A DNA stretch of 64,000 bases from Lineus longissimus (Eukaryota; Nemertea; Pilidiophora; Heteronemertea; Lineidae). Each line of letters starts with the position of its first letter. Position 1 is the first letter of the stretch. A program made the translations under genes and the position numbers. The notes beneath the pieces were generated by a model. That model was not told where the DNA came from and did no database searches. It was given only the letters and a program-made list of their open reading frames with translations. Positions 13,101 to 25,500 of the stretch are shown piece by piece. The stretch is taken from contig NC_088309.1 in NCBI RefSeq assembly GCF_910592395.1, forward strand, positions 21,082,599 to 21,146,598, read 5' to 3'.

Positions 13101-16100
13101 TATTGAATTCTCTTCCCCGATAAGTGGAACTAATTCCTTCTGAAGGTGACCAAGTATCTTGTATGTGGCAGTGTACGGAATCAACAATAAATAAGGCGAG
13201 CGACTAAAGGATGTTTTGAGTTGAACCTGTTGTTTCGGGAGCAGTTAGTTGTTTTCATGTCATAAAAAAACAGGAAAAATATGAGATCTATGAAAATCTT
13301 ATATGAGAGCGTCTATATTTACATCGTTCAACCCTGACGCTAGATAATAAATTGTCCTGTTTGCCTGACACCATTCTAAAGAGTCAGAAAAGTCCCTAAT
13401 GTAAGAAAGCAAACATCAAAATATTTTTAAACACGGCCAAAATTAAACCTAAATATAACGGTTTCAAAGCAATGTTTCGTTGAATTCTTTTTGTATGCAG
13501 TTTACATAGATGTGTCGGGTGATATTTTTAATCAGGGCAGATGTGGATTCAAAGATTGATATGCGACATGGCCACGTAAATTGGTATTTATATTTCTGAT
13601 TCCTTTTACAAAACGCCTATGGTCATCTTCGTTGTAGGAAGGATTTCGTCGACCCAACAACAGGCGAGCTTCTTAGAGAAGGTGAAACGTTCACCAGAGC
13701 AACCCTGGGGCGGACCCTTCGCCTCGTATCCGAGCGTGGGGCAGAAATATTCTACAACGGCAGCCTGGCTAAAGATATCGTCATGGACGTCCAAGAAGCC
13801 GGTAACATGATGTGTTGTAAAAAGCCATTCGCCGCTTTCCAAAAGCATAACTGACCAGAAACTCAGTCCTCAAAAAGAGAAACTGATGTGGTTGGCTTTT
13901 TTAAATGTCTTTTTAAATGTTGCAGAATTTAGCGCTTCTTTTATATAATAAATCGACAAAAGGGGCAAATGTCTCCGCTTTGGAAATCTGGGATAGTTTA
14001 CCAATTGCGTATAGCCGTCATTGTCAGGGTCGAGCGTTCTAATTACTTTGAATGGAGGTTGCACCAGGGAAGCACTATGATAGGTTTTGATGAATTGTGC
14101 CAATTTATTCCCGTGTGGCGTCTTGCCAATCTCCTGTCATGTACGGTAACATTTGTTCTCTTTTGGTCCGAGATAGATTGTTGTCCCACAAGTTGCCATG
14201 TGGAAATTCATACCTGTCAGAATATTAGCCCAGCTATGGTGTATGCTCTAATTTGATGGTTATCTTGAATATAAATTAAGAAAAACACTACGAAATATGG
14301 TGTTTATGAGAGTCACGTGACCATCAGACGTTGGAAAACGTAGGCTGAGCCCTTCGGGTGCTGAGAGTGACTGAGATGTATTTTTTTCTTTGCTAGGTGG
14401 AATCATCACGGAATCGGACCTTGCTAACTACAAGGTCAAGTGGAGAGAACCAATCGAAGTGACCTTCAAGGACGGGACGCGCTTCCATTCCCTCCCTGCG
14501 CCCTCTAGCGGGCCAGTACTGGCCTTCATGCTTAACGTACTAGATGGTGAGTTATTTTTCTTCCTGGTATTATAAAGTGATATTATGTATAAAATAGATT
14601 TAACAACAAAATAAGCGAAACGGTGGTTAGCAGCCATGACCTAAGTTAAAAATACTATACTCCTAGTCATACAATGGAGTACACGTACAACCAAACCTGA
14701 AGGAATTGCGTCAAAAAAGGGTTCAGGAGAGAGTTTGGGGTTCCTCCCGCAGAACATTTTGTAAGTTTCGATGCCGGATGTACGTTCCAATACCAGACGC
14801 GGTTATTGGTTTCATGGGAGGTGCGCCCTGGGAAATGTTGCTCTCAAACGAAAAGGTACTTGGAAGTAGAGACCGTTCTCTTATGATTATGATTATATTA
14901 GCCTTATTGTATTTTCCTTTCCAGGCTATAACTTCTCAAGTAAAACTGCCGGGACCGTCGACAGCATTAGCCTGGCCTATCACCAAATGATAGAAACATT
15001 TAAGTTTGGCTATGCCCATAAACCGTTCTTGGGTGATAAAGATTTTGTTGATGTATCAAAGGTGAGTAAGCTCTTCTTATATTCAGTTCGACAGAAGTCT
15101 CAGAGTAAAAATTACGAATGGGTTTATCAGCAGCCCACAAGACTGCCTAATCTAGCGGTTAGAACTCCGGCCAATTTTACAATTTGCAAATTGCAAAAGC
15201 AATCCGCGGCGCTGTTTTAAAGTCCTCAAAGGAGCATTCCCCATTCTAGGGGATCAGCATTACCTCAGCTCGAAAAGATGAAACACAACGGGTGGACAGT
15301 GGCCAATAAACTTTTAACCGGAAATATTCATTTGTTTACATTTTCAGATAACAAGAAATCTTACGTCCCGACCTTACGCCAGTTATATCCGGAGTCTCAT
15401 TCTGAATGACAAGACTCACGACATCACATATTACGGTCCACTGGTTGCCCCTGATGAAGACTCGGGGACAGGAGGAATGACTGTATTATCACCAACAGGG
15501 GACGCTGTGGCGGTGTCCAGCACCATCAACATGTAGTAAGTACCCCTCGTGGTCTCCTTTTATGAGTTAAGCAACCAATGGTTGTGGGTTTTTTCGTCTT
15601 CAGCGTTCGTTCTGCACGTGGATGTGTCATTCTCCAGAGAGCTATTTCTCCTCCATGTCGGGCTGAGTGATTTTGCATGGCACTATAACGATGTGACAAT
15701 TGCACGGAGTAACTGCATAGTTACTCCGCCGGCCAGAGCGACAGAGTCGATCAGATGCAAGCGACTGTTCACTTGGATGGAGTCATTTACAAATACATGT
15801 TGACCTTTCATTGGAGATTGAATTTCCACTGACATTGACCATTGTGATGAAGAATCAGATTGTGTTTCTTGAAACACAAATCGGACCAAACGTTTTGTCG
15901 CAAAAGCAATTTGCTTTATTCTCTTTTTCAGTTTTGGATCTCAGGTGCTAGGGACAAGATCGGGAATTATCTTCAACAATGTCATGAATGACTTCAGTAA
16001 GCCGGGTATCTCCAATGTCTACAATATCCCCCAATCGGACCTCAACTACATCAAGCCGGGAAAACGGCCGGTTACATCAATGAGTCCGGCAATCTTTTTA

Positions 16101-17330
16101 GACAAAAATGGTGACATCAAGTTGTTGGTAACTGGAGCCGGGGGCAATAGAGTTTTATCATCTTTAGCATACGTAAGTTAAGACATATAGCGTGTCGGTA
16201 TAGTGGCATGCTAAAATCGTTTCAGCCTATGATATATCCATGCAAGGCTTGATGGTTGTCCTCTTAGACTAAGAATATGGCGGAATATTTGTCTGTGACG
16301 CATCGGTAGCAGATCAGTAGTGTTGATATAGCGTGTCATGTCGGGGAGCCGGTGGATCATCCCACTTCCTCATTTCTCCACGTACAAAGTCCCCGATTAC
16401 CTGACAGAAAGGTAGCAACCAATTCCAATCATTGTATTCTTTTACTGATTAGAAAGCCCCGGGTGACAGACACCCTAACAAGAAACCTGAACGCAGATAC
16501 CAGTATAAACAAAGGTTACGAGGAAGAAAAAACTACGAAAACGAAGACCGTGCTTTGAACAAAACGACGATATCTATACAAGGATTTCATCGAGGTTTTT
16601 CAATTCATCTCATCATGCACAGGACTTTGTTTTTCAGGTGGCAAGTCGTGTTTTATGGTTTCACGAGTCGCTTCAAAAGGCCATCTCTTCTCCAAGAATT
16701 CATGACCAGTGGATACCCCCTAACACAAACTACGAAAAATATTTTCCTTCGGTGAGTAAAATCAAGTTGATACAATGTACTAGACGTGAGATTATCAACA
16801 AGATTTATGGGTGATGCTGATAAATTTGTAGAAAACGTGACATGCCAAGTTGTTCCACCATTTGAGTGAGCCCCAGTTGATGTTATTGTGTCAGTCTTTT
16901 TGCATGATGAAGTTGACCCTGACTATTTTCTTTATAGTGCACCAGTGAACAAGATTATGTCAGCCAAGGTTACATTGCCCCCCCCCCCCCTCGCTCGATT
17001 GAATGAAAAATATTGGTGAAAGATTCTACGATTAAGTCACCTCGTCTTCGCTGGAATCGCAACGCCATCTAAGCTTTCAAACAGTCATTGGGATGGTTAC
17101 CTTGCATTCGCAATGTTCTGACATCAGAACATCACGAAGCTAACCCATTTAACAGTCTTAATGATGCAATTTTCTTGCGATTTCAGCGATGTATATCCAT
17201 CCTGAAAACAAAAGGACACACAATGACATTATCAAAGGCGCCGTCAATAGTGCAGGCGATCTCAAGGCAAGGGGATATGATCAGCTCTTATGCTGATCAA
17301 AGGAACGGTGGCTGTGTTGACGGTTATTGA
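10104..17330 (+). CDS. GGT1: Gamma-glutamyltransferase (GGT1-like), 11 coding exons, 5' exon not found
   Basis: Exons: 10104-10376, 11141-11266, 11844-11941, 12695-12887, 13638-13801, 14397-14546, 14925-15061, 15348-15535, 15932-16172, 16638-16751, 17187-17330 (stop TGA). They join in phase to 608 residues, and the first exon starts in mid-codon. The enzyme cleaves the gamma-glutamyl bond of extracellular glutathione and transfers the glutamyl group. A basic cytoplasmic stretch (FRRKKR) precedes one hydrophobic segment, fitting a type II membrane anchor. Family motifs in order are [23 protein letters not shown] (arginine that binds the substrate carboxylate), [23 protein letters not shown] (the Thr is the expected autocleavage nucleophile), SSTINMYFGS, TSMSP, GAGGNRV and a C-terminal GY. 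Glu/Gln of the usual FNNxMxDF motif is Val. Human GGT1 has 569 residues. GGT5 or GGT7 is less likely, because the catalytic motifs are closest to GGT1. Confidence 0.93.
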
Positions 17331-17880
17331 GGTAGCGCAAGCAATCTGACGGGAATTTAAAAAAACCGTTGGCAATTGTTGAAATAGTCCAGGTGCATGC
17401 CAGTGGGTATCTCAAGATAGGGGATGCTGACAAAAGGAACTGTGGCTGCATCGACGGTTATTACTGAACTTTCAGCGGTATTGCCTCCGTAGCCTCTCTT
17501 AACAGGCGTTGTCTGGAAGCTGAGCATTGTCAATACAAGAGGGTCAAGATGCGGTTATTGAGATAGTGCTAACAATCTGACGGGAAGATGGTGTATCCTT
17601 TATACTGCTCATAAAAAAAGCGTTGACAATTGTTTACATGATCCAAATCCGAGCATCACAGGACGGGGATGCTGAGAAAAGGAATGGGGGCTGTCTCGAT
17701 GGTTTACACCCCGGACGCAGTGGACTGACTGACTGAGGAAGGACGATCAGGATGACGAATGGACTGCATCCGAGTCTACGATGTTAGGCCTCTAATGAGA
17801 TAGTGGCAGGTAATTTTAAGGCAGGGGGTATGATCTGATATGCTGGTCAGAGGCTACGCCGATAGTTAGTTGAACTGCCG
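17250..17880 (+). repeat. Degenerate tandem copies of the GGT C-terminal segment
   Basis: The segment that ends the GGT gene (17250-17360: TCTCAAGGCAAGGGGATATG, then AGGAACGGTGGCTGTGTTGA, then GGTTATTGAG) is followed by three diverged copies. Copy 2 (17393-17462) keeps the frame for KRNCGCIDGYY and a stop. Copy 3 (17553-17706) matches both the post-stop sequence (GGTTATTGAGATAGTGCTAA, CAATCTGACGGGAA) and the KRNGGCLDG part. Copy 4 (about 17808-17878) is the most decayed. Spacing between matching landmarks is roughly 230-250 bp for copies 1 to 3. The alignment was made by eye. Confidence 0.75.
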
Positions 17881-18640
17881 GGTTGAAATTAGAAAACACA
17901 ATCGCGAAGCAAGGCAATGGTCTACTCTTACGCTGACATTCGGACTATAGTGGCTGCGGTGACCTTTGACATAGATAGCAGGCAATCCTATAGTAAGCGT
18001 TGTCCCTAAATTTCGAACATCCCTGAAGAAGGTACTTCGACGGTTTTGGTAGACTGATTATTTTAAGCATTATGTTTTTGTTTCAAGTGTAACCATATGT
18101 ATATTTTAAAGATTTTTACTGTTGTCATGCCAATTATTCAGATGTTATACCTTGTGTCTTTCATCGTTAACTACATTATAAACCTAAAAAGAGTAGAGTA
18201 CACAAATCCCGATGTTTTTTAGTCGAGAGCACGTGAGCTCTTACAAGAACTTAGCTCATTGTGTGCCATTTGTAACGTTGGAGGAAACCGGGCAACCCGG
18301 ACGACACCTACGCTGTTGAAGTGAATTACCCACCCTATCACATGAGTATACCTGAACCGACCGATACTCGGAGGTGACTGACGCCGATGTTTTCATGTTT
18401 TGAACTTGCGACAGCTTTTCATGATTCAATATGTGCTGAATGTGTTTGATCAGGGATGTGTTATAAAGAACATCCCTGTTCTGATTTCATATATCATATA
18501 CATCTATTCATGTTCAGTGAGGTAATGTGAAGTGTGCGCATGTATGTATATACATTATGTATTTTTCTATTTGTAGTGCTCATTTTTGCACTTTGTTGAC
18601 AAACGTGTTTTTCATCAAGAATAAATTAAATGATTTTGAA
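17331..18640 (+). other. GGT 3' region with decayed copies of the last exon
   Basis: There is no further coding exon after the GGT stop. Segments resembling the end of the last GGT exon recur at about 17393-17462, 17553-17706 and 17808-17878 (see the repeat entry and findings). An AATAAA at 18620-18625 is a plausible polyadenylation signal, giving a 3' UTR of about 1.3 kb. Confidence 0.55.
18620..18625 (+). other. Candidate polyadenylation signal of the GGT gene
   Basis: AATAAA lies about 1.3 kb after the stop and is the clearest signal downstream of it. It was chosen by position only. Confidence 0.4.
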
Positions 18641-19153
18641 CATTGTTTGGCGTAGTTATTCTTTAACCTATAAAGGAATTCAATATGATGTCATTAATAT
18701 TTAACAATAAATTCGACAACGATTGTTTTACTATAAACGGTTGGATGAATTACCAACCGATAGACACATGGTGCCTCTGAATGAGATATGCAATTGATCA
18801 CAACACAGTAACGGAGATACCTTTATATATCGCGTGTTCGAGGAGTAACCGGAAGGGGGTGTGTAAGGAGAAGGTTAAACATAATAGCAAATACGCCTTC
18901 GAATTAAAAGGAAAGGAGCAGGTGTTAAAGGTGTTAAATGCCACCACCCCGTCCGGTTATTTTGGTAAAGGGTTGGTATGGTGCTGCTTCGGTGTACAGT
19001 CGATGATATCCCCTTGGAAGTGAAAACTGCCCGGCCCTTCCGGTCTTCTGACGGATTATGGTATTAGGGAAGTCAATGCATTGCAGGCAACCTCGTATAC
19101 GCTCTGGCACTCACTATACCCCCACCCTTCTCTCCTCGGTGCATAGACTCACT

Positions 19154-19188
19154 GGGCAGTCCATTGCGTCATCCTAATTGAATCTCCT
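19154..19188 (+). repeat. Dispersed repeat fragment (copy A)
   Basis: These 35 bases (starting GGGCAGTCCATTGCGTCATC) are identical to 55006-55040, in the same orientation. The neighbouring sequence does not align by eye, so this is probably the conserved end or core of an interspersed element. Confidence 0.7.
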
Positions 19189-19348
19189 TAGAGTGATCGA
19201 CGATGCCGATCCAATGCGTCCGGAGTGTAGGCCTACTCGGTGCATGGCGTAGGCTACTTATGAACGCGCCGCACGATGTCGTTCAGTAGAGACCATGACC
19301 GCCAATGCCTCAGGTTTTCCGGACATTTGAAAATTTTACACCGGCGGA

Positions 19349-19365
19349 CCCCCCCCCCCCCCCCC
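19349..19365. repeat. Poly-C tract
   Basis: Seventeen consecutive C. A similar run of C lies in an intron of the GGT gene near 16979-16990. Length in such tracts is prone to sequencing and assembly error. Confidence 0.85.
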
Positions 19366-19551
19366 TTCTATTGTCGCCCTATCAGATGATAAAACCCCAA
19401 CAGTAAAAATAAAGGCTCTCTCAGTCAAACTCTCATCGTACCCTGTCTTGCTCAAATTAGAATATTAAAAGGATGTCGGGAACGACTTTAGAATTCCCGA
19501 TCGGAAGTATAGGTCTAAGGCGCGAATGAATACCGAATAATGAACAAGTAG

Positions 19552-19572
19552 CCTAACCCTAACCCTAACCCT
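19552..19572. repeat. Interstitial telomere-like (CCCTAA)n tract
   Basis: CCTAACCCTAACCCTAACCC and the following T make about 3.5 units of the TTAGGG-type telomere repeat, on the C-rich strand. It is short enough to be chance or a repair scar. Confidence 0.65.
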
Positions 19573-20081
19573 TTAAACCGATTCACAACTTATATAGTGC
19601 GGAGGAACATCCGATCGGTAATTCTAAAGTTTAGCCGGATGTCGATATATCAATGGTCGTGCGCGACGCGCAGTAGACATTTTCCTCAATTTTCCACAGT
19701 TTTATTTTGAAACACCCAGTAGCCTACACGCAAAAATTCCTCATTGCGTATTCGGCGCTCCATCGATATAACTGTGTTAACGTCGGAGTCCTAACTAAAG
19801 TTGATTTTTGCAGGTATGTGGTCGTTTTCATCCACTAAATTAGTGTCTGGATAGTTTTACTAACAATATAGCTTCTCTTTTACTGTATATTTGTTATCAT
19901 AAGTTTTAAACTGTGCACCAGGGCGACAGTCGAGTTAACCGATTTCCCCACTTTTCTTTGTTGAGCTTGAGCTGAATCTATCAATACATGGAGTACTGTA
20001 GGAGGCGCCCTACTGGACTGTATGTATAAAGTTGACTCGGTGTGTTATCAAAAATGATTGCCAGATGCCTAACTGCCATGC

Positions 20082-20224
20082 CGATCCACCGTCGTCATGC
20101 GTATATATCCGTCCTTCTCACCGCCGGTAACTCCCTGATCGGCCGTCAGAAGGGCTGTTCATTTATCGGTAGTCTCCTGCGCATTCCTTTCCTTTCCCAC
20201 ACGTCCATGTCGCGACAACAATAA
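20082..20224 (+). repeat. Interspersed repeat (copy A; copy B at 63062-63200)
   Basis: About 140 bp here align with 63062-63200 in the same orientation. Landmarks are CCGTCGT..TGCGTATAT, CGGCCGTCAGAAGGGCTGTT, TTATCGGTAGTC and CGTCCATGTCGCGACAACA. By eye identity is roughly four in five. The family is not identified, and it looks like a short non-autonomous element. Confidence 0.7.
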
Positions 20225-22341
20225 CTACCTTACTGCAGTATTAGATAGGTTTTTGCCCTTTTCGCCCCTACCCATTGCAGAAGTATACAGTTCAACATAA
20301 TGACTATTCACAGAATTATCATTATCATCAAGAAATTCTTTGAACAATACCCATTTTCCACCAATTGCAAAATATTACCTAGTCAAATAGCAGCCCCTTC
20401 GTATGCCTATTGACACCATGACCCATCATCCAGTGTCAATCGACAAAACTGATGTTCTTTCAGCCAATTAAATTGGATCCAAGAGAAATTATCCACTTCA
20501 GGCAACTAATTTTAACCAGGGGGTATTATTATTCAGAATGAGATGATAAGGATCAGGACTCAAAATACCTCTTCTAAAGAAATTTTCTGGGAACCGCTTT
20601 TTTTACAACAGGGACTTTATTCAATTTCAAGTGCTCAGACTTCCGAGTGAAAAATACCAAAGCTCAACAGGAATGGCGGTAATGAAATTATCCATGAGGA
20701 CAAGTTCATTTATCAGGAAGCCAACATCAGTACCCTCAAATGATACATGATATGAATGAGTGAAAATGGGCAGGTCGTTTTATTTCTTCAAATTTTATTA
20801 TATTTCTTATTCTTGGATCTGTAAGTTTACTTGGATTGGAATGCAGGAAGTTGGAACATTTTATGAATAACTGAAGCAAGCACAGGTTTACATGGCTTGA
20901 ACTATGTAATATTGTGTGTATAATATCCCACATGTACAAATAGCTTAGGCTTATAATTCAGACTTGACAGCCTGCTGTTCCTCTTTTAAAAAATTTACGG
21001 TTGTTTTCCAGTAATTCCCACTTGAATTCCTGAGTGTGTGGAGTGGAAACATACATTTGTACAGCGACTGTTTGAACTTGGTCGGATGTATTGGCAATTC
21101 CTGTTTAAATACAATTATAAATATAGTCATTTTGCTCTATTCCCATAATGTATAAAGTACCTCAGGTTGGTGTAAACCCAGAATAGTTGACTTAAACAAT
21201 GATTTTAAAAATATATCCATGTGTTTGCCAGTTAAGTTAAGCATGAGGTGAAGTACAATGATTTTGTCATAATAAGAGACAATCATAACTTGGTATTTGA
21301 AGAAATACCATAAAATACCAATAAGAAGAAATCATAACATTTCAGTGTTGACCTGCCTTGAAGTAAAAAATGTCTACACATTTTAAACAATAATGTACTA
21401 GTACTAAGCTAAAAGGCATATTTGACTAGTTATGTACGTAAATGTCCATTGCATCAAAGTTTACTGAAATGACATGCGATCCTTTGTTCATGGTGTTTGA
21501 TACTGAAAACGGGAATACTGATTCGCCGGAGAGATGATGAGATCTTGGCCTGAGGTTGAGTGAAGCACAAAGCTCTGTGATTATCACAGTCCCTTTAACG
21601 ATTTCCATGGCCTGATGTGTTAAATAAATCAAGAATAATTCAGAAGTAGTCGTCCTGATTTGATTCAGAATCATTGACCTTAATATGCTTGGTTCATAAA
21701 TTCTTCTGATCAGATCTTATTTGCTTTATTGTATGTTTATTGTATGCATATGCATTTACGAGGGCATTGTGTTGTAAGCCAATTGTTGAGATCTTGTACA
21801 TTCTCTGGCATTGTGTGCCTAGGAATGTTATCGTGTGATTCATGGAGGGATTGTGAATGATTCCTTAAGGAAGATATTGATCAGTGCAAGAATAATTACG
21901 GATTAGATGTGCTGTTTCTTTGCCAAGTTCGGGTAGTCGCTGAAATTGTTACAGTCCTGTCATTTCTGTTATTCTAAAGGTAATGATTTTTCCAGTATTT
22001 TGTCTTCACTTAAATTGGACTAGGGCCAATTCACCAATTGACAAGTTTTAGATTGATGAAGGTCCTTGTGATCTAATCCATACCTAACAAATCAGCACAG
22101 CCCCACCCAATGAGACTTTGGGGGGGGTCCTGAGCGCCTTCGAAAAATTTAGAAATTTGTGCAAAATATGCACTTTCATTGATCTAAGGGGCCAAAACCA
22201 AGCATGACAAGTGATTTGCTTCTTGAAGAGAGGTGCTCTGAAAAATTGATGTTCTCGTACAAAAATGTTTGGGGTGTGCATCATGCCTCCCTTAAATCTG
22301 CCACTGATAGATAATCAGTCAAACCTTTCTCTGTGTTTCAG

Positions 22342-22565
22342 GCTCTCTGCAGAACGGGTGAAAAATTCAGTGGTACAATAAAATCTTCGAATATATTTTT
22401 GTTAATTGCATCATCCTACCTCTATACTTTCAGACTCCACATTTTACTAAACTTAACTAATTGCTCTTTATTCTGAGAGTGAAGAGGAATATGTTGCAGG
22501 CCACGGTTTCGTCCCCATCATCATGAAATGTAAACTAAGCTGAGAACTGACAAGAAGGATTCAGA
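22342..22565 (+). other. Candidate 5' untranslated exon part of the RAI14/UACA-like gene
   Basis: A pyrimidine-rich stretch ending TTTCAG just before 22342 is a good splice acceptor. From there to the start codon at 22566 no stronger signal is seen. It contains a short upstream frame at 22523-22543 (ATG AAA TGT AAA CTA AGC TGA) that could dampen translation. The upstream exon was not located. Confidence 0.4.
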
Positions 22566-25500
22566 ATGCCTGGAAAGAAGGGACTTTTTAAACTCAAGAA
22601 GAGTGCATCGGCACCAAATGTTTCATTGGTAAGTCAAATGCATTTCGTTCTAACATATTCTCAGGCTAGGAGATCGGATGTGACTTCATGAGAGGACCTA
22701 CGTAAGGTAAGGTTGTACAATTAATGCCCGGTACAATATGGCCCCTGTGTTCATTTTTCAAGGGTAGTGGGTTCAACCTTGATGTGCCACTGCTCCAAGA
22801 GAACATACCCATGCATCTTGACCCACCTAGTCTTTGAAATCACAAGACTGCTCCAAGCTTGAAGCTATGCAAGCCCTTGCTAGATAGAATGATAGCGGAA
22901 CAATGAAAAACACCAAAATTGAATTCTGATAGTCTGTGCATTTTATCTTTGAAAATTCATTAAATCTTTTCCTGCCCAGTCATATTGTTGAAATATGCTT
23001 CCTACGAGTTTCTTGCCAGTTAAACTAGGCCAAGATTAAAATGAAGGACACTCCTGAAATAGTTCAACCAACAACAAGTTGTTGCTATTTTATAGCTTGC
23101 CATCAAATAATGATACACTGTACACCAGTCAGTGTCAGTTAAAATAATATACCACATACCATGAACGAAAAGCTTTTTAAAATTCAAACCTGTTCCAAGA
23201 TTGGCCGCACTCCAGATTCAATAACTGTTGAGAAGCCCTTCTTTTCATTCCTACCTTATTCAATATTATCAATGAGTTGTGATAGGTGAATGTCATTTGG
23301 TTTGAGGTTATATATTCATGTTCTGTTTATTGAATCATTAAAGTGTCAAATAATGGGACAGGGTACGTGAGCAGGGGTCATCCATCACTTTGACATTGTG
23401 ATAAAATTGAAAAGTTACTGCCAAACCCAGATTTATTGTTTGACCTTGACCCCGGGGACCTTGACCTGCTTCTTGGCTTCTCTACCTCATCTCTAACTGT
23501 GGTAGAAGTAAGTTAGCTGAGATTTCTCAAACTATCAAAGTGAGACTCAACTATTATTGTATCTGGCCTCTGCCTTTTACAAAGTAGGCTTTCACAAGGA
23601 ACTGCTTGGTCCACTTGCATTGTTGGAATTATACGTCTTAAGGCAATCACAATCGATGACATACTGTGTAACATTTGCCTATTATAAATAACTTCACACA
23701 AAATGATATATGCCAAAGAATTTCAATGTTAAGAGGACATGTCCTGTTGGTCAGTTCTTTCAATGAACTTTTCTTCATGAGTTAAATTCCTTCGAAGTCA
23801 TATGATTTTTATCAATAGCTTTTGAAATCTAACCAATGAGGCATATCAGGTTTTTGGTTCCTGACATGCATTTTGTGGGCCAGGTCTCCAAGATTGGGAT
23901 CACTAAGGTTGCATGGGTTGGGATCACTTGACTTTGGCATGCTAGGGAGACTGCAGAGTCCGAGTACCTTGGGATGGCAACTTCCCAAAAATATCGTGTT
24001 GAGTGTTTCGTACGTCTAAGTAGTGAGGAGGAAAAACAAGCACCGATTTCGGTACGTTTCGATTTATAATACGTTCGCACAAATTTGGCAGTTTATGGTA
24101 TATAATGCCAATATCTTTGATCTCTTTTAGCCATTTCTACCTGCTGTGCCATTGAAAGGTGCTCAACCTAGCCAGAAATGTGGAGTGATATCTTCACTCT
24201 AGATTGTATTTTGCCCTACTGTGCCGTTAAGGAAGTCTTTCTAAAACAGAATAGAGCTGCACTGTGCCAATGGCTCTGTCAACACTTGAATGCAATAGCA
24301 CGTTTGTTCAAATGGCACGCATAACAACTACATGCGCTAGCAGCCTGTTATTTCTTTAAATTTGTTAAAAAGAATTATGACAATACTGTCTTCCTGTCAA
24401 TTATCTGAAGTATCATGAATCTCATTCGATAAGTATTATGAAGAATGAGTGTTATTTGATTTGAAATAAGCTATGTAACCCGAATTGTTCTTGAAAAGAA
24501 TTTGATCTTCATTCTGATCTTCAGTTACTGGTTGAACATTTCAAACAAAGGGATCAGATTTCTGACAGATGTAAGATGAACTCTCTGCTAGTATTTCAGC
24601 TAGAGATACATATTCTGAATTTTACCCTTTTTGTCCTGCCTTTTATCCTCTGTGGCTATTTCATTGTGCAATACACAATGAGAAATTTTCAAATTCGAGT
24701 CCAATTTTCAATTTTTAAACGAGCGAAGTGGGCCTTTAAAACTCTTCAAATTGTTATCTCTTTGATGTCTTTGCAGGAATGGAGTAAGCATGATGATAAG
24801 TTACTGCACGCAGTTGAACAAGCACACAGAGAGAAAGTTGAGTCACTTATCAACAAAAAGGGACTCAATCCTACCAAGCTCAACCATCAGGGCCAATCTG
24901 CGTACGTTGTTTTCTTTCAATTCAGCCATCTTGACATGGTTTGCTGTACCCATTTTGCAATCCGAGGAAGACTTCTTAGACTGTTAACATTGAAGTCATT
25001 TGCCTTGTTTCCAATGCCATGATTCATGTCTGAACTCTCAGGTATCACACATTCGTCATGTGAACATGTTTCTGATTACTTTTTTAAAAAACAATGGATA
25101 AAAATTGATTCATGACCATGCAATCATCAAGCCAACTTGCATGACTAATGACTAAACCGTTCATAAATGATTCATGTGCTCATGCTAGGCTTTACAGGGC
25201 GTCCCGGCAACAAATGCTAATCTAAACAAAAGTATTTCTGGCGCCCTGTGCAAGGCACGCATATTGATCACTCACATATTCAAGATGAAACAAAACCATC
25301 TTCAATCTGCAATTTCAATTTCAATTATATTTCTACCGCTTCCGGTCTGCCTTCAATATTTGTTCTCACATGTGTCCAATATGTCTAATTATCAGAAGTG
25401 GTACATATACTTGTATCAAAAAGTATCACAAGTACCTTAAAATTTATGACTAAGTCAAAGTTTACTTTATTTTGATGTATCAAAATGTTGATGTTTTACT

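Larger units (their letters stand above)
18641..22341. other. Intergenic stretch between GGT and the ankyrin/coiled-coil gene
   Basis: No exon was recognised. Contents: a run of 17 C at 19349-19365, a short CCCTAA run at 19552-19572, a 35-bp segment shared with 55006-55040, and an interspersed repeat at about 20082-20224 shared with about 63062-63200. The promoter and 5' untranslated exons of the following gene are probably here or in the next kilobase, but I cannot place a transcription start. Confidence 0.5.

Noticed and set aside
24576-25022. 148-codon open frame read as a separate gene
   Set aside because: Only 24777-24901 is a real exon (ankyrin gene). The rest is intron read-through on both sides.
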